Shown: positions 34,249 through 45,123, counted from the stretch's first letter. The stretch is DNA of 64,000 nucleotides from Diorhabda sublineata (GCF_026230105.1 NC_079476.1:35454559-35518558), one strand, 5' to 3'. The notes: a model not told the origin generated them from the letters alone. Program-made: numbers and translations.

Positions 34249-34984
34249 AGTAAGATAACTGCCGTTTCGATTTAGGTGTCAGATGGCATCCATATCGATG
34301 AAAAAAATCTTTATAATGTTAACCCCAAACGGCTAAAAATAGAACTTTGATTATCAATTCGCTGTTAGTTTTGTTCCACCAATTGCTAGAAAGAGCCGTA
34401 CCCTGCTGAAATGCACATAGATTCAAAATGCGTGACTACAAACGGCTACCGGCATTGCCTTAAATTCTTCGGCAAACACTCCACCTCAAACTACTACTAC
34501 AACCTCAAATCTAGTACAGCAAGCAACATTAGATGATTCTTTGGATAAGTTATCATTCCATCTGGTTAGCCCTTATCCACGAGTGGCCTGAAAGAGATCA
34601 AGACAAGTTCCTAGATGACCAAAAGCAGTTATTATGACTGCTTCTCCATACAAAACAGAATTAGAAGAAAGACGAACAGGAACAAACAAAAAGGAAATAA
34701 AAACAACAAACAAGAGATCGAAAAAACCTAAGAAAGCTGACGATGCAACTCAAACATCAGATAAAAAATGTTTGTACTGCCACGGCTTGTATTCAGAGTC
34801 TAGTGAAGGATGGATCACTTCAATCCATGAGGATTTTTTGGTTTTCTGATGTACTTTCTATTATAGCTTTGAGGTTAGTCGATTCTATAATGTCATAGTG
34901 TGTGTTATAAAAATATTATAAAATTTATTTGTAATATATTGTAAATAGACATCTGTTGCTCCATTTAATCAACCCATAACATTT
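34249..34984 (+). pseudogene. pogo/jerky-type transposase 3' remnant, copy B
   Basis: Close copy of 30289-31018 in the same orientation, differing by scattered substitutions and small indels (for example TAACCCCAAACGG for TACCCAAACAG). It has the same two in-frame TGA stops ahead of the MTASPYKTELEE block and the same truncated cysteine-rich end (CLYCHGLYSES). Unlike copy A it is not flanked by the 306-bp direct repeats. The left boundary (AGTAAGATAACTGCCG) and right boundary (AACCCATAACATTT) are sharp and shared with copy A, which defines the unit that was duplicated or mobilised. Confidence 0.75.
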
Positions 34985-36737
34985 TCGAACGTCCTTTTGT
35001 TTTAACGACCATACTTAAACACCATATTCTAGTAAATGATGTTTGATTTTTCTTGTGAAGAGTCACCCCAACCAAGTTTTTTCAGCAACTGGTTAAAAGC
35101 AACAAATATAATAATTTGGTTTTCAATTAATAAAAGAAGCTCAGAATTATTTTACTTATAAAATTGTAACAAACTCAAAATTTTGAAGATGGTAGTTCCC
35201 GAGTGATATTCGTCTCTATAAAAAAATACTTTTCGAAAAAATAGGACATTCAAATACCTCAAAAGCTTTTTAAATTATCCTAATTGTTGCTAAATATTGA
35301 ATACCTATCCCAAAATTATAAATAGCAAAACGTCTGTTGATATCACGTCCATTGCTACAAAGCTACACTTTCTTTGGTATTTTATCTTCCAAACTCATCA
35401 ATATACGAGATCTTTTGTTGCAAACATATATTTTTCTATGTACTAAATAATTTACAACAATATTTTTGTATTCACCAAAGGATTCTTAAATTTGAAGGTA
35501 GGTAAATATTTTTCAGTTGTATTAGAAACTCTCTAAGGCATTCGACATTCAAAAGAAAATAAAATAAAAAAACATTCTTCACAATATTCAAAGTTTAAGT
35601 AAAGAATCTGACATGAACCAAAAATTAATTTAAAGATTCTGGAAAAAACTGTACAGTCGTTATAAACAGAATCTCTTTATTCATGATGTTGTGAATTCAT
35701 ATTTGGTCTGCTATTAATTTATTTAATATTTAAATTATTACTTATGATTTTAACTTAGATAATGAAGAAGGAATTTCTATCTAAAAAGTTAATAAAAAGA
35801 TAAGTAAAGATAAATTTTCAATGAATTAGTAACTGTCCGGGTACATTATTATGTAAATTTTATCTACTTATAACAAGATAGATTTTAAATTTACTTCCTT
35901 GCACATGACTGAGTGTATTTTTTGTTTCCAAAGACACTAAATAACTTGATGCACCTACATAGTTTTTATTAAAACAACCAGGATCGTAAATCGTAAAATT
36001 TTATTGAATAACTTGAAAACACAATGTGTCAATTTGTACGTTTTCTTTATTTTGTAACCAAAGGAAAAATAAAAAATATACGCTATACCTATTTTTCAAG
36101 GGGAGAAATTTTGGGCTAGTTTTAAAATAAATTATACCAACCCACTATTGGACTAGCACAAAACCTAAAATTTTAAATGGAGGAAAATTAAAAATTACCT
36201 GCTACAAATTTTTTAATAGTTCGCAAAAAATCTCATGAAAGTATTTATTGATATTATTAGAATGAATTAAAATGAAAGAATCTGAAAAATGATATAATTT
36301 TCTCTATTTTTTATGTAATTTAGTATGTTAGTTTGTGTGTTTTTGTCTGTTTGGATAGAATTTTCTAATCGATTTTCCACCAATTTCAAATCAACTTTTT
36401 GACTTGTAATTTTACATACTTTCTTGCTTTTGATGACAAAACATGATTCGATCAAAAAATTGGTGATATATTTAAAAACATCGTGTGAATTATTTAATTT
36501 TTATAGCGCTACATATTTGAAATTCTATCTTTAATTGAATTGACTTGATGATTTATAAGCCTTTTTGCCAAATGAGGTTTCAAATGTAAAATAGCGTCCA
36601 TAACTCAATGGTCCAAAAACGATTATAATCTTGCTTATAGTTGGTAGAATATATCACATAAGGGACTTGAATAGAGCAAACAATTTGAAAAAAAAACTTG
36701 TATCTTTTCACTCTAAAACTATTTTTATTCTTATATA
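34985..36737. other. AT-rich stretch without recognised features
   Basis: No gene or repeat recognised over about 1.75 kb. If opa intron 1 has the extent I infer, this is intronic. Confidence 0.45.
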
Positions 36738-36931
36738 CAGGGTGCTCTAGGACTTGTGCAAAAAAATCGGGAATTAGTAGATGACGTGAAAATAATACTG
36801 TGACATGAAGAAAAATTTTCTCATACGACCTCTCCAGTTTCTGAGTTATAAGCTTTTAAAGTTGATAAATCAGAGCTTATATTTGAGTATATTTTCTAAA
36901 TTATACATGGATCAAGTCCCGGAGCACCCAG
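36738..36931. mobile_element. 194-bp CAGGGTG-type MITE with TA target duplication
   Basis: Inverted ends CAGGGTGCTCTAGGACTTG and CTGGGTGCTCCGGGACTTG (17 of 19 match) are flanked by TA on both sides, as for Tc1/mariner-superfamily insertions. The interior (TAGATGACGTGAAAATAAT, TTTCTGAGTTATAA, AGAGCTTATATTTGAGTA) matches the right arm of the element at 40068-41560, so it is a solo-arm derivative of that family. Confidence 0.88.
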
Positions 36932-36933
36932 TA

Positions 36934-38605
36934 TGTGGTCTTTAAGAATGATTTGACTAATTGAAGCTGACAAAATTGAGAAAGTATATAGATACAAAAA
37001 TGTAATGGAAACTTGATTATAGAGGCTATTGAGTAAACTTGAAACTCTTTGACAAGGATACCAAAACAATGAATGGTAACTTGTACAATTGTACGGTTTT
37101 TACTAGTTGTACCAAAAATCTTAATTTCTAGTTCATTTTTAAGCTTAAAAAATTCTCTTTTCCTAATTTTTTCAAAGTATATGTACAATATTTTCTTATA
37201 AATAGTTAATGGAAAGAATGTAATCTACTTACACTAGGTTTTTCCAAATTCGAAAGGTTATAAGGTAGAAAGCAAACCCAGGTATGGCATTCTTGAGATA
37301 TTTGTTTAAATATTCTTTTTTAATCATTCTCGACACCATTTCTTGACATCAAAATTACTTTAATTAGCTTTGCGAATAGAAGTTGTGAAAGCTACTAATT
37401 TTTAAAATTGAACATCAGCAATATCTGATGAAAGATAGCCTAGTAATAATTTGAATCATGAATATGTTCCGGACGTTGTATTTTGGATGTAGTAGCACAA
37501 ATAGAAGTTTTGAATACTTCATTTTAGAACGCTTCACATTATTTTACGCCAAGTAGAAAAGCTTTGAAAAGTGAACAATTTAAAAAAAAGAAAAACTACG
37601 CGTAGATAGTTTTTCATTGAGGAGAAATTTGACAACATTGCTTATAAAATAATGGACAACATATCGAAATTTTTGTAAAATGAACTTTTTTTTATTACTT
37701 TTTCATTGCAAAACAGTTAAAATATCTTCACTTTAGTGATTAAACATAAAAGAAAAAGAGGTGAATATAGACATGACAAAAAATATTTTGACAAAAGCAT
37801 GGGGCGTTGTGTGCCATATTTTTCGTAGAATCCGAATATACAGCAGTTCTAAACCTAAATAATTCTGTACGTCCTTCTATTTTCCATTTTATCTCTAGGT
37901 TTCCATACTTATGTTTTGTCTAGAATCTTTTTTTCTACAAAAGTTCCATATTTCTTAATAATCTAAATCTGGGAAAACATATTAAACCTCTGTCACCACC
38001 TAGAAAACTATTTTTCAGTTCTTTATCCGTTCTTCTTTATGCTTCTTTAGAATTGGTCAACAGTATATTATGTTTTTTCTTTATTTAGTTGTTTTACAAG
38101 TAAAAATTACCAGAGATCTGGTTTATAGAGTATATATTTCTCTTTTTGACTTACTCGATATATTTACGTAGCCTTTCTCATCTAATTACAAAAAAATCTT
38201 TATTATTTTACTACTACTTGAAGACAATAATTATTGATACAAACTTTTTTCTTCAACTTTCTTGTTATTATCTGTAGTTTTTACTACTTTAGATAGAAGA
38301 TGATTGCTTTTTCTGAGACCTAGTTGATTATCAAATACTAGTTATTTGATTTTCAGAATAATTTTCCCAAATATCAAATAATTTTTTGATGTACCGGTTA
38401 CATATACAAATATTAAAAATTTGATGATCATGGCCAAGGTTTCCGCCGTTTTCCGTCGCTCGACATTTTAAAATAACTTAATTGCCGAAAATTTGAGTCT
38501 TGGAGTTTGAATTCTGAATAGTCGTTTGAAAGTTTAAAACAATATTATCTTCAATTTACAGTATAGTAACAGTTTAGTTAAAAATACATATTATTTCGCC
38601 AAACA
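36934..38605 (-). other. Proximal part of opa intron 1
   Basis: This is the first 1.7 kb of intron sequence after the opa donor. It is AT-rich, with no transposon signature that I recognise. No further opa exon lies here. Confidence 0.6.
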
Positions 38606-38614
38606 ACTTACCTG
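38606..38614 (-). other. opa exon 1 splice donor
   Basis: Minus-strand sequence CAG|GTAAGT, exon ending at 38612 and intron starting at 38611. The exon ends after the first base of the Gly codon in the HTGEKP linker, a phase-1 junction. Reading through the donor hits a stop at 38574 after a few unrelated residues, so splicing is required. Confidence 0.95.
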
Positions 38615-39419
38615 TGTGAGTTCTTTTATGGATTTTGAGATTTTCACTACGGGCGAATACTTTTCCACAACCTGGAAAAGGGCACGGAAAAGGTTTTTCC
38701 CCCGTATGGACCCTAATATGATTCACCAGTTTATATTTAGCCTTGAAAGGCCTTCCATTTCTAGCACAGTTTTGCCAAAAACAAGCGTGAGTCGTACACT
38801 CAGGTCCCCCGACATGTTCCACGGTTAAATGCGACACTATTTCATGCATACTAGTAAAATGTTTACCACACGTTTTTCTAGGTAGCGGTTGATCGGGATC
38901 TATCCACAAACATTGCATTTCTTGTTTTATAGGTTGTCTCATATACCTAAAGAAAGCCCCGTGTACATTTGTTGGATGATGGGGCATGCCCATATGGGGA
39001 TTGAGGTATTGGTGATGATTCGGTTGGGGATGGTAGGCAGCGTGGTGATCTGTCCTTGAATATAACATTTGGTGATGAGGAGTTAAATGTGGATTGTGAT
39101 GGGGAGGCATTTCGGGGTGATGGTGGAATAGAACGGGATCACTGGGAGCCGTTTGAGCTGTGGGAAAATCATGATGATCTCGTCGCAACAAAAAATCTCT
39201 AGCGGCGTAACCAGCATGGGGATTGAGGTGACCTACGTGCCCGTAGTTACTTTGGAAGTGATTCTGGTGACCTGGTCCAACTTCTGGCGCCGTCATAGCT
39301 GCAGCAGGATTCTGATGAGGCGACGGAAGACTTCCTGCACCACCATTATGTCCTGGTGACATTTTTAGGCCGTAAGAAGCCAAATGATGGTGGCCAGTGT
39401 CCATAAACGCGTTAATCAT
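38612..39419 (-). CDS. opa: odd-paired (Zic family) zinc-finger transcription factor, first coding exon
   Basis: Codes for residues 1-269 plus one base of Gly270 of the insect Zic protein, a nuclear C2H2 transcription factor acting in segmentation and head patterning in insects. The start MINAFMDTGHHHLASYGLKM resembles other Opa starts, and an in-frame TAA lies 9 nt upstream. The N-terminal half is rich in His, Pro and Asn. RDFLLRR (74-80) is the ZOC motif and GAFFRYMRQPIKQE (154-167) the ZF-NC region. Finger 1 uses C170, C184, H197, H202 with the atypical long C-C spacing of Zic finger 1. Finger 2 uses C213, C218, H234, H238; finger 3 uses C246, C251, H264, H268. Fingers 4-5 and the C-terminus must lie on later exons, not found in the window. 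The coding DNA is much more GC-rich than its surroundings. Confidence 0.97.
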
Positions 39420-39561
39420 TTCGAATTAGCACTGTAGATATTATCACTTGGGGAACATTGCTAAATACGCGAATCGCGGTTTTTCTTCAAGTTTTTGGTG
39501 AAAAAATGTAATAATGGTTCTCACTAGGGTGACTATTACACGCGGAGCTCACAGCTTGACT
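39420..39561 (-). other. opa: Predicted opa 5' leader (142 nt)
   Basis: Runs from the predicted start site (39561) to the ATG (39419). It contains one short upstream ORF at 39458-39444 (ATG TTC CCC AAG TGA, four codons). The extent depends on the promoter call; no transcript data are available here. Confidence 0.6.
39444..39458 (-). promoter_or_regulatory. Upstream ORF in opa leader (Met-Phe-Pro-Lys-stop)
   Basis: A four-codon uORF ends 24 nt before the opa ATG, on the minus strand. It has G at -3, giving a moderate initiation context. It could reduce or time translation of opa, which is inference. Confidence 0.5.
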
Positions 39562-39563
39562 GA
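39530..39563 (-). promoter_or_regulatory. opa: opa core promoter: Inr plus DPE, TATA-less
   Basis: On the minus strand TCAGTC at 39563-39558 matches the arthropod initiator TCAGTY, placing +1 at 39561. AGTCAC at 39534-39529 matches the downstream promoter element (RGWYV, extended DSWYVY) at exactly +28 to +33. No TATA-like sequence occurs near -30. DPE-type promoters are common at developmental genes in Drosophila. The MTE region (+18 to +27) matches only in part. Confidence 0.75.
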
Positions 39564-39720
39564 ACACACATACCGGGCCATTCTTGAGTATCAGTATGAG
39601 GGTAGGGCGGATCGGCACTGGATTGGTAGCGGATGGAATGACTTTTATTGGTTGATTGGGTTGTTTAATGCGTAGTTGGTCGACGATAGGCCAATGAATG
39701 TGAGAGGTGTAACGTGGAAA
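39564..39720 (-). promoter_or_regulatory. opa proximal upstream region with CCAAT-type boxes
   Basis: More GC-rich than its flanks. On the minus strand it contains CCAATCAACCAATAAAAG (about 39659-39642), a pair of CCAAT-like boxes about 80-95 bp upstream of the predicted start, and a further CCAAT-type word near 39690. Function is inferred from position only. Confidence 0.4.
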
Positions 39721-40067
39721 CACATTGTACTTGTTGATTTTTAAACGTGTTTCGTATTGTTGATGTTTTTTTTTGATTGGAATTGTTGCTGTTATTTGCA
39801 AAAACAAAGTTTTCAAATTTTTGTTGTATTATATTATACAGTAATTTTCTCAAAATAACAGTGACTGTTAATGTAATTCAATTTAAATATCTACTAGTTT
39901 TTTGAAATGATCATGTAAGCCTCGAGAAGAGCCATTTTGTTATTCTATGGGTTTATTACACGAAACTTTTTTGCCCAACATTTAACCACTCTAAATAAGT
40001 TTATGTTTTCAATATTAAAATCTGTTGCGATTATTAATTACTGTATATATATTATTATATCAGTATA
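39721..40067. other. AT-rich upstream flank
   Basis: The two open frames on the minus strand at 39487-39853 are accidental frames through leader, promoter and flank. No gene. Confidence 0.5.
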
Positions 40068-41560
40068 CAGGGTGTTTCGAGACATACAATCCCTCTTTTC
40101 TGAGTTATAGGCCTCAATATTGCGAAATCAGAACTTATATTTAAGTTTAATTTCTAAATTATGCATTCTAACATTATGAAGTTTTTATGGTATGATTACG
40201 TATGTCGATGTAATGTGTTTGGCTGAATAAATAATTCTACACTACAATCTGAAGGCCAGGTGCGGCTCATGCCCAATGGTTAACAATCTGTAACTTTTCC
40301 AGGGACAACTTGTACATTCTAAAGATAGTAAAAATGAAATTTTCAATCGACTTTTCAACAAAACTATTTGTTTAACTTGATCAAATTGATTGCTTGGGAG
40401 ATATGTAGATTTTCAGATTATTTTGTACATACCAAGAAAATCGTTCGCCATAAAAAAATTCTGTAGAAAATTATCATAAATTGTAATTATTTATTGAAAA
40501 TACTAATCATAATCTAACATGTCTAAATGAACTGCATACTGTCGAACAAAGTTTTACTTACATAATAAAAAAATTTAATTGTAGAATTGATCAACCTACA
40601 ACTTATCAAAGAAAAACTATAACAAATGTTCGAAAAGGTCACCTTGCACTTCTACACACTTCCGGAGTCTAAGAGAGATATTTCTTCGAACATGGAAGAG
40701 TATTCCAAGATTTTGCCTCATAGCGTCAAAATGGAAGTTTATTTATTAACCGGTGCTGCATATATGAGGCTTTTAAGATCTATCGTGCCTGAACTACATA
40801 TCTCGCTAACCATTCAAGTTATTAACAGAAAAATATTACATTATAACCTACTATTTCTGACCACAATTTAACACAAAATCGATGTTGATTCTTGTTTGAA
40901 TTGTAGCGTGATGATTTGGTATTGATAAAAACCGTCTCGTGTGAAACCAGCTTCAACAGTTAACAGAACTTTTCCAACAAATGAATTATCAACTCATGGT
41001 TTATCTAGAAACCAACCAGCGTTGGCCAGTCTTGCTAGGCAATGGCTAACCAATTATATTTTTTTATTTCTCAATTTTATTATTATGTAGTTCAACTAGA
41101 AATATTTTATTTTGTTTAATGTAAGTGTTTTCAATAAGTAATTACAATTTATGATAATTTTCTTCAGAATGTCTCTTTAAGGCTTATGGCGAACGGTATG
41201 TACAACGATCCAAAACCAAAAATTTTATAGAGTTAGATAGTTGTTGAAAAATTCATTTTTAGATTGTCACTGTGAAAGTTACAGATTGTTAACCGTTGGT
41301 CATGAGCCGCTTCAGATAGTACCTAGTGTAGAATTATTCATTTCGTCGACCACACTACATGGACATACGTGATCATCGATTACAAATTCATAAGGTTCGA
41401 ATGTATCATTTATAAATATACTTACTTAATTATAAGTTCTGATTTCGCTACTTTAAATGCCTATAACTCAGAAACGAATGAGTCGTATTTTTTATGTCGT
41501 AGCATTATTTTCACGTCATCTACTCACTCCCGAATTTTGTGCATCAAGTCCTGGATGATG
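40068..41560. mobile_element. ~1.5-kb Tc1/mariner-type element with ~430-bp inverted arms
   Basis: The left end TATACAGGGTGTTTCGAGAC begins an arm (to about 40505) that recurs in inverted orientation at 41130-41560. Shared blocks include TTTCTGAGTTATAGGC, CGAAATCAGAACTTATA, GAATAATTCTACACTA, GGTTAACAATCTGTAACTT and TTATCATAAATTGTAATTA. The left arm has lost about 60 bp near its tip relative to the right arm. The right tip is eroded (CAAGTCCTGG, then GATGATG instead of a CACCCTG end). Between the arms lies a transposase C-terminal fragment. Related copies lie at 17595-18170 and 36738-36931. Confidence 0.85.
40624..40750 (-). pseudogene. Transposase C-terminus inside the long-inverted-repeat element
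   Basis: On the minus strand the frame reads AMRQNLGILFHVRRNISLRL, then RKCVEVQGDLFEHLL and a stop. RxRKCIExxGxHFEHLL-stop is the ending of an insect DDE family (the one with WFQQDGAPAH and WIGRGGP blocks). Everything upstream of this ending was lost, so the element depends on a transposase supplied elsewhere. Confidence 0.75.
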
Positions 41561-41629
41561 CAATTATAAAAATTATATAAAGAAATTACTATAAAGTACC
41601 TACCATACACAATATTTTTATCATGTTTC

Positions 41630-42110
41630 CCATAAGTCCAGCAAAGTCAAATCTGGGGATCTAGGTGGCCAATTCCATAGACCTACCTTCCTATCTATCT
41701 ATATTCTATTTAGATAATTTTTTACAGCTATATTAAAATGTGCCGGTTCGCTGCCACATCTTTGCTAGGATGTTTGAAGGAATATGCAACAAAAAAATCT
41801 AAAAACGCTGTTTTAAATAAGGAGAATTAATTTTCGTACATTCAAATGGAGACCTATTGAGTGACTCTCCACAATCCCACCAAACACATTTATGCTCCAT
41901 TGATGCTGAGGGTCCACAGTATTGAAAACTTTTTATTTTAATGACTATTCACTAGACCATTATTGCGGAAAATACATTCTTTTGTTGATAGCACAAATTT
42001 GCTAGTTTCAAATTGATCTAAAGCACCAAAATCTATTCTGTGGTAAAAGTCAGTAATAATACTGATGAATATGATAATATTTGTGCATTCTAAGAATTCT
42101 AGAAACACTG
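41630..42110 (-). pseudogene. Tc1/mariner-superfamily transposase remnant
   Basis: Minus-strand blocks follow the order of the same DDE family as 40624-40750. Near 42010-41950 is FETSKFVLSTKECIFRNNGL (family: F.N..LWTDES.F..NG; the first catalytic Asp is now Lys). Then DPQHQWSINVFGGIVESHSI follows (family: Q.RWSVNVW.GI), and after several frameshifts GSEPAHFNIAVKNYL (family: QDGAPAH..V..YL, with the Asp changed). Finally RKVGLWNWPPRSPDLTLLDL marks the third catalytic region. It ends there, about 70 bp before the long-inverted-repeat element. Confidence 0.65.
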
Positions 42111-44630
42111 TATTGACTCATATCTGATTGTATATCATTTTTCTTGGTGCTTCAATCCAGATATTCAATTATGAATCTAAATATTCGATGTCTTCGTCGG
42201 TGGTAAAAATTATCGTCTTCTTTTGCTTCGTGTAAGCAACATAACCTGTAACACGAAATCTTGTCAGCACTGTTTTTAAAACTTTTTTTGTTGTGAATAG
42301 TCTCATACAAGGTATTTTATATATGCCTTTGACTGACAGAATAAAGAAGAGAAACTCAAAATTATCCAGCTATACCTAGTAGTAGTATATTATATAAAGT
42401 TTGGAAAGTGATATTTTTCGAACTAGTTATTGTTTTGAACGCCCCTCGTAGCGACGAGTGCTGAAAAGTAACGAGTGTCAATTACACTTTCTAACAAGTT
42501 GTATACACTATTTTCCCTACTACCAAGTAAAAAAATCTTCAAAAAACGTATTTTTTATATAAGAAAGTCAATTAAACAATATCACACATGTGTTGAACAG
42601 TATATAAACACGTATTCTGAAAAGTTAGAAGATCCTACAAAATATTTTTTATTTTGTAATAGTAGAGATGACAAATACGAGAAGAATGATTATGAAATAA
42701 TTTATAACTAAGGAACAGAAAAAGAACAAATAGAATAATACATTTTTTGTAACTGTATTAGATACCTAACAAGAGCCAAACTAATTATTAATGATTTTGC
42801 TTCACTTCTTTTCTACATAAACTTGCATTGTTTTTTGGTAATGCAGTGTCAGTATGTTGTTCAGCATTTTGTTCAACACTATGTTCAATGTTTCTATTTG
42901 CAAATTCTTTGTTTAATTTGCTTGTGCTGCTAATGGTATTCATTATTTAGTATTTGAACACAAATCGCAACAAACTTTCAATTTTTATTGTAAATACTAA
43001 TATAACCTCAAAAAATCATATTGTCTAATTCTTCAGTCTTCTTAAATTTGGCCTTTTGCCTTTCGGCACCCAGTCAGATTCATATTTTATTCGCGTATTC
43101 TCTCTATCGGTCGAGACCATATGTAACATAAGAAAAAGAAGCATTTCAACACATTTATGTTTTGTTATTTTTTAGTACATGTGTGAAATAAGCTACTTTC
43201 TTACGTAAAAATGAGTGTGCAATCTATCATTTTCATAGGTGTACATTATGTTAATAGTAGTAGAAGGCTATCATTATTGTTAAGCCCAGAAAGTCGCACT
43301 GCCGAGGCGTTAAACGCCCATAATAAAACCTTGCTATCGTTTCTCATTATTTTTTTACTAGTACAATAAGCGCTCATTATTTTACTAGTAAAAAAATAGG
43401 TTAATTCTACGATCTGTGTTGCTGAAAATAATCAATATTGTACTTAACTAAAATGATAGACTCAGAAATGAACAATTTGATACAAGTTACTTAATGAAAC
43501 TTGATTTTCAATAAAGTGTGATAGGAAACTAATAGTGCTATTCAAAGCTTCAAAAATATACAGGATGTTTTATTCGATGTAATGAAGTAATTTATATTTG
43601 TAATTTACCAAAAGAACTTTAATATTTGAACATCCTATTATAATAATATAATAATTTCATTGGGATTAAATTTTCTAGTTTATCTTTCGCATTTTCGCAA
43701 AAAAAAACGGCATAACTTTATTTTTCATGTAGAATTTTCAATATTTAAAAAATCGCATGCCTGATTTATCTAACTATTTTTAATACATACTTTTGGCTGT
43801 AAATACTATAAGATTGATCTGGATATCAGAAAAATTTTTAAAAATGTCACCGTTTGCTCAATAGAAACCGTATAAGTATCAGTGAATACAGTTAGTTATA
43901 TCATAATCAAACAAGTGTTATTTAGATATGAGAGACCCCCACCTCTAAAGACGAATAAGGGACATTTCTCTTTTCCGGAAAAGCACAGATCTAAATGTTA
44001 TCAATAATGATAAAGACAATAATCCAAGAGAAAACAGAACCAAATGCATGGAATATATTACGATAGCTTTTCCTGTTGTCTTATATATTGTGTACCACAT
44101 TTTTTAAAAGCTTCAGTTGTGAGATCTGCAATATATTAAAAGAAATTAGATACACCGTATTACTTACTTCCCTAGAAGAGTTTCCTAGTTACAAACTCCA
44201 ATTTAGAAACGGAGAACCAACCTCTCTGAAGCCGTATCAAAGAACAGCATACATCGATGCTTTTGGACTGTACGAAAAGCTTTAACTGTCTAACATAGTT
44301 AAAATTCTAGATATTCTATTCATAGTTATTATCTCGTATTTATATTGGATTTTCTTATTTAATGAATGCAAAAATGATGAATTTGTAAACTAGTTGTATA
44401 TATTCAAATTTCCGTTAGAAATTATAAATGGAACAAATAACAATATACAATAGGCACGTACCTCAACACACGAGAACAAAGTAAATAAAGAAATTTAAAG
44501 CATTATCAATATTTAAAAGGTCTACAGTGGTGTAGGTAGATAAAAAGTGAATGGAAGGCGTTTTAACTATAACAACTTATCATAGTTATTTCAATATCTA
44601 TTACAGAAAATAAAAACTCATATAAAAATC
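42111..44630. other. AT-rich stretch without recognised genes
   Basis: Open frames at 42475-42711 and 44076-44285 have no recognised domain. GC-richer snippets near 42440-42475 (AACGCCCCTCGTAGCGACGA) and 43290-43320 (TGCCGAGGCGTTAAACGCC) may be ends of an unidentified repeat, which I could not demonstrate. Confidence 0.35.
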
Positions 44631-44639
44631 TTTGCCGAC

Positions 44640-45008
44640 AATTTTGTTTGATCTACCATAGCCGTAGATACCTCATACCACCAAGCTAATTCCTCAACAG
44701 AAGTTCGCGTCAATCCAAACAAGATTCAAGTAATTTCAAATGCTCAAGTAATTTTTTTCCACATCAGGTGTAAAAGTAGCTTTCCAACATTCTAGACCCT
44801 TTACAGACAACTCCAAAGTTTTGTTATTATTCGAAGCATGCCTTCTTAGTGTTGCTTGTGGGACTCCAAATATCTTCGACGCCAAAAGCCAGCCCATTTT
44901 ATTACTGCGCACTGCTTCTATAGCTTTACGCGATGATTCCTCACTCCAGGATTGACGATCAGTCGTACGCTTATAATTACGTGGAATTTTGGTATCAGCT
45001 GTTGATAT
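44640..45008 (-). pseudogene. pogo/jerky-type transposase N-terminal exon (psq helix-turn-helix)
   Basis: The minus-strand exon begins at 45008 after the acceptor TTTCTTTACAG. It reads ADTKIPRNYKRTTDRQSWSE, then ESSRKAIEAVRSNKMGWLLA and SKIFGVPQATLRRHAS, a pipsqueak-type helix-turn-helix as found at the start of pogo/jerky-like transposases and host genes derived from them. It continues ECWKATFTPDVEKNYL with a stop. Other frames then carry LLEHLKLLESC and LFGLTRTSVEELAWWYEV, the counterpart of the following LFGLT..D.R.LA..LA segment. The frameshifts argue for a pseudogene. A donor (TTG|GTAAGT, intron from 45122) gives a 114-bp intron and an upstream exon ending at 45123. Confidence 0.7.
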
Positions 45009-45122
45009 CTGTAAAGAAATTAACAGCTAATTAACGAGAAACATGTTTTAGGTACAATCAACTCATTGGGTTCTTATGGACAAAACGACATACCTGCAGT
45101 TAAAAGAAAATTTGTAACTTAC
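45009..45122 (-). other. Predicted 114-bp intron of the pogo/jerky-type gene
   Basis: GTAAGT donor at 45122-45117 and TTTACAG acceptor ending at 45009, minus strand. The upstream exon (from 45123) is short and its start was not defined. Confidence 0.5.
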
Positions 45123-45123
45123 C

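Noticed and set aside
38574..38611. Continuation of the opa frame to a stop at 38574
   Set aside because: It adds only a short unrelated tail after the consensus splice donor, and fingers 4 and 5 of Zic would be missing.
38616..38828. Plus-strand open frame opposite opa
   Set aside because: It is the complement of the zinc-finger coding sequence; its openness follows from the GC-rich opa codons on the other strand. The same holds for the plus frame at 39153-39359.
39487..39853. Minus-strand frames upstream of opa as an extra N-terminal exon
   Set aside because: They run through the predicted leader and promoter, have no recognisable domain, and an in-frame stop separates the region from the opa ATG.
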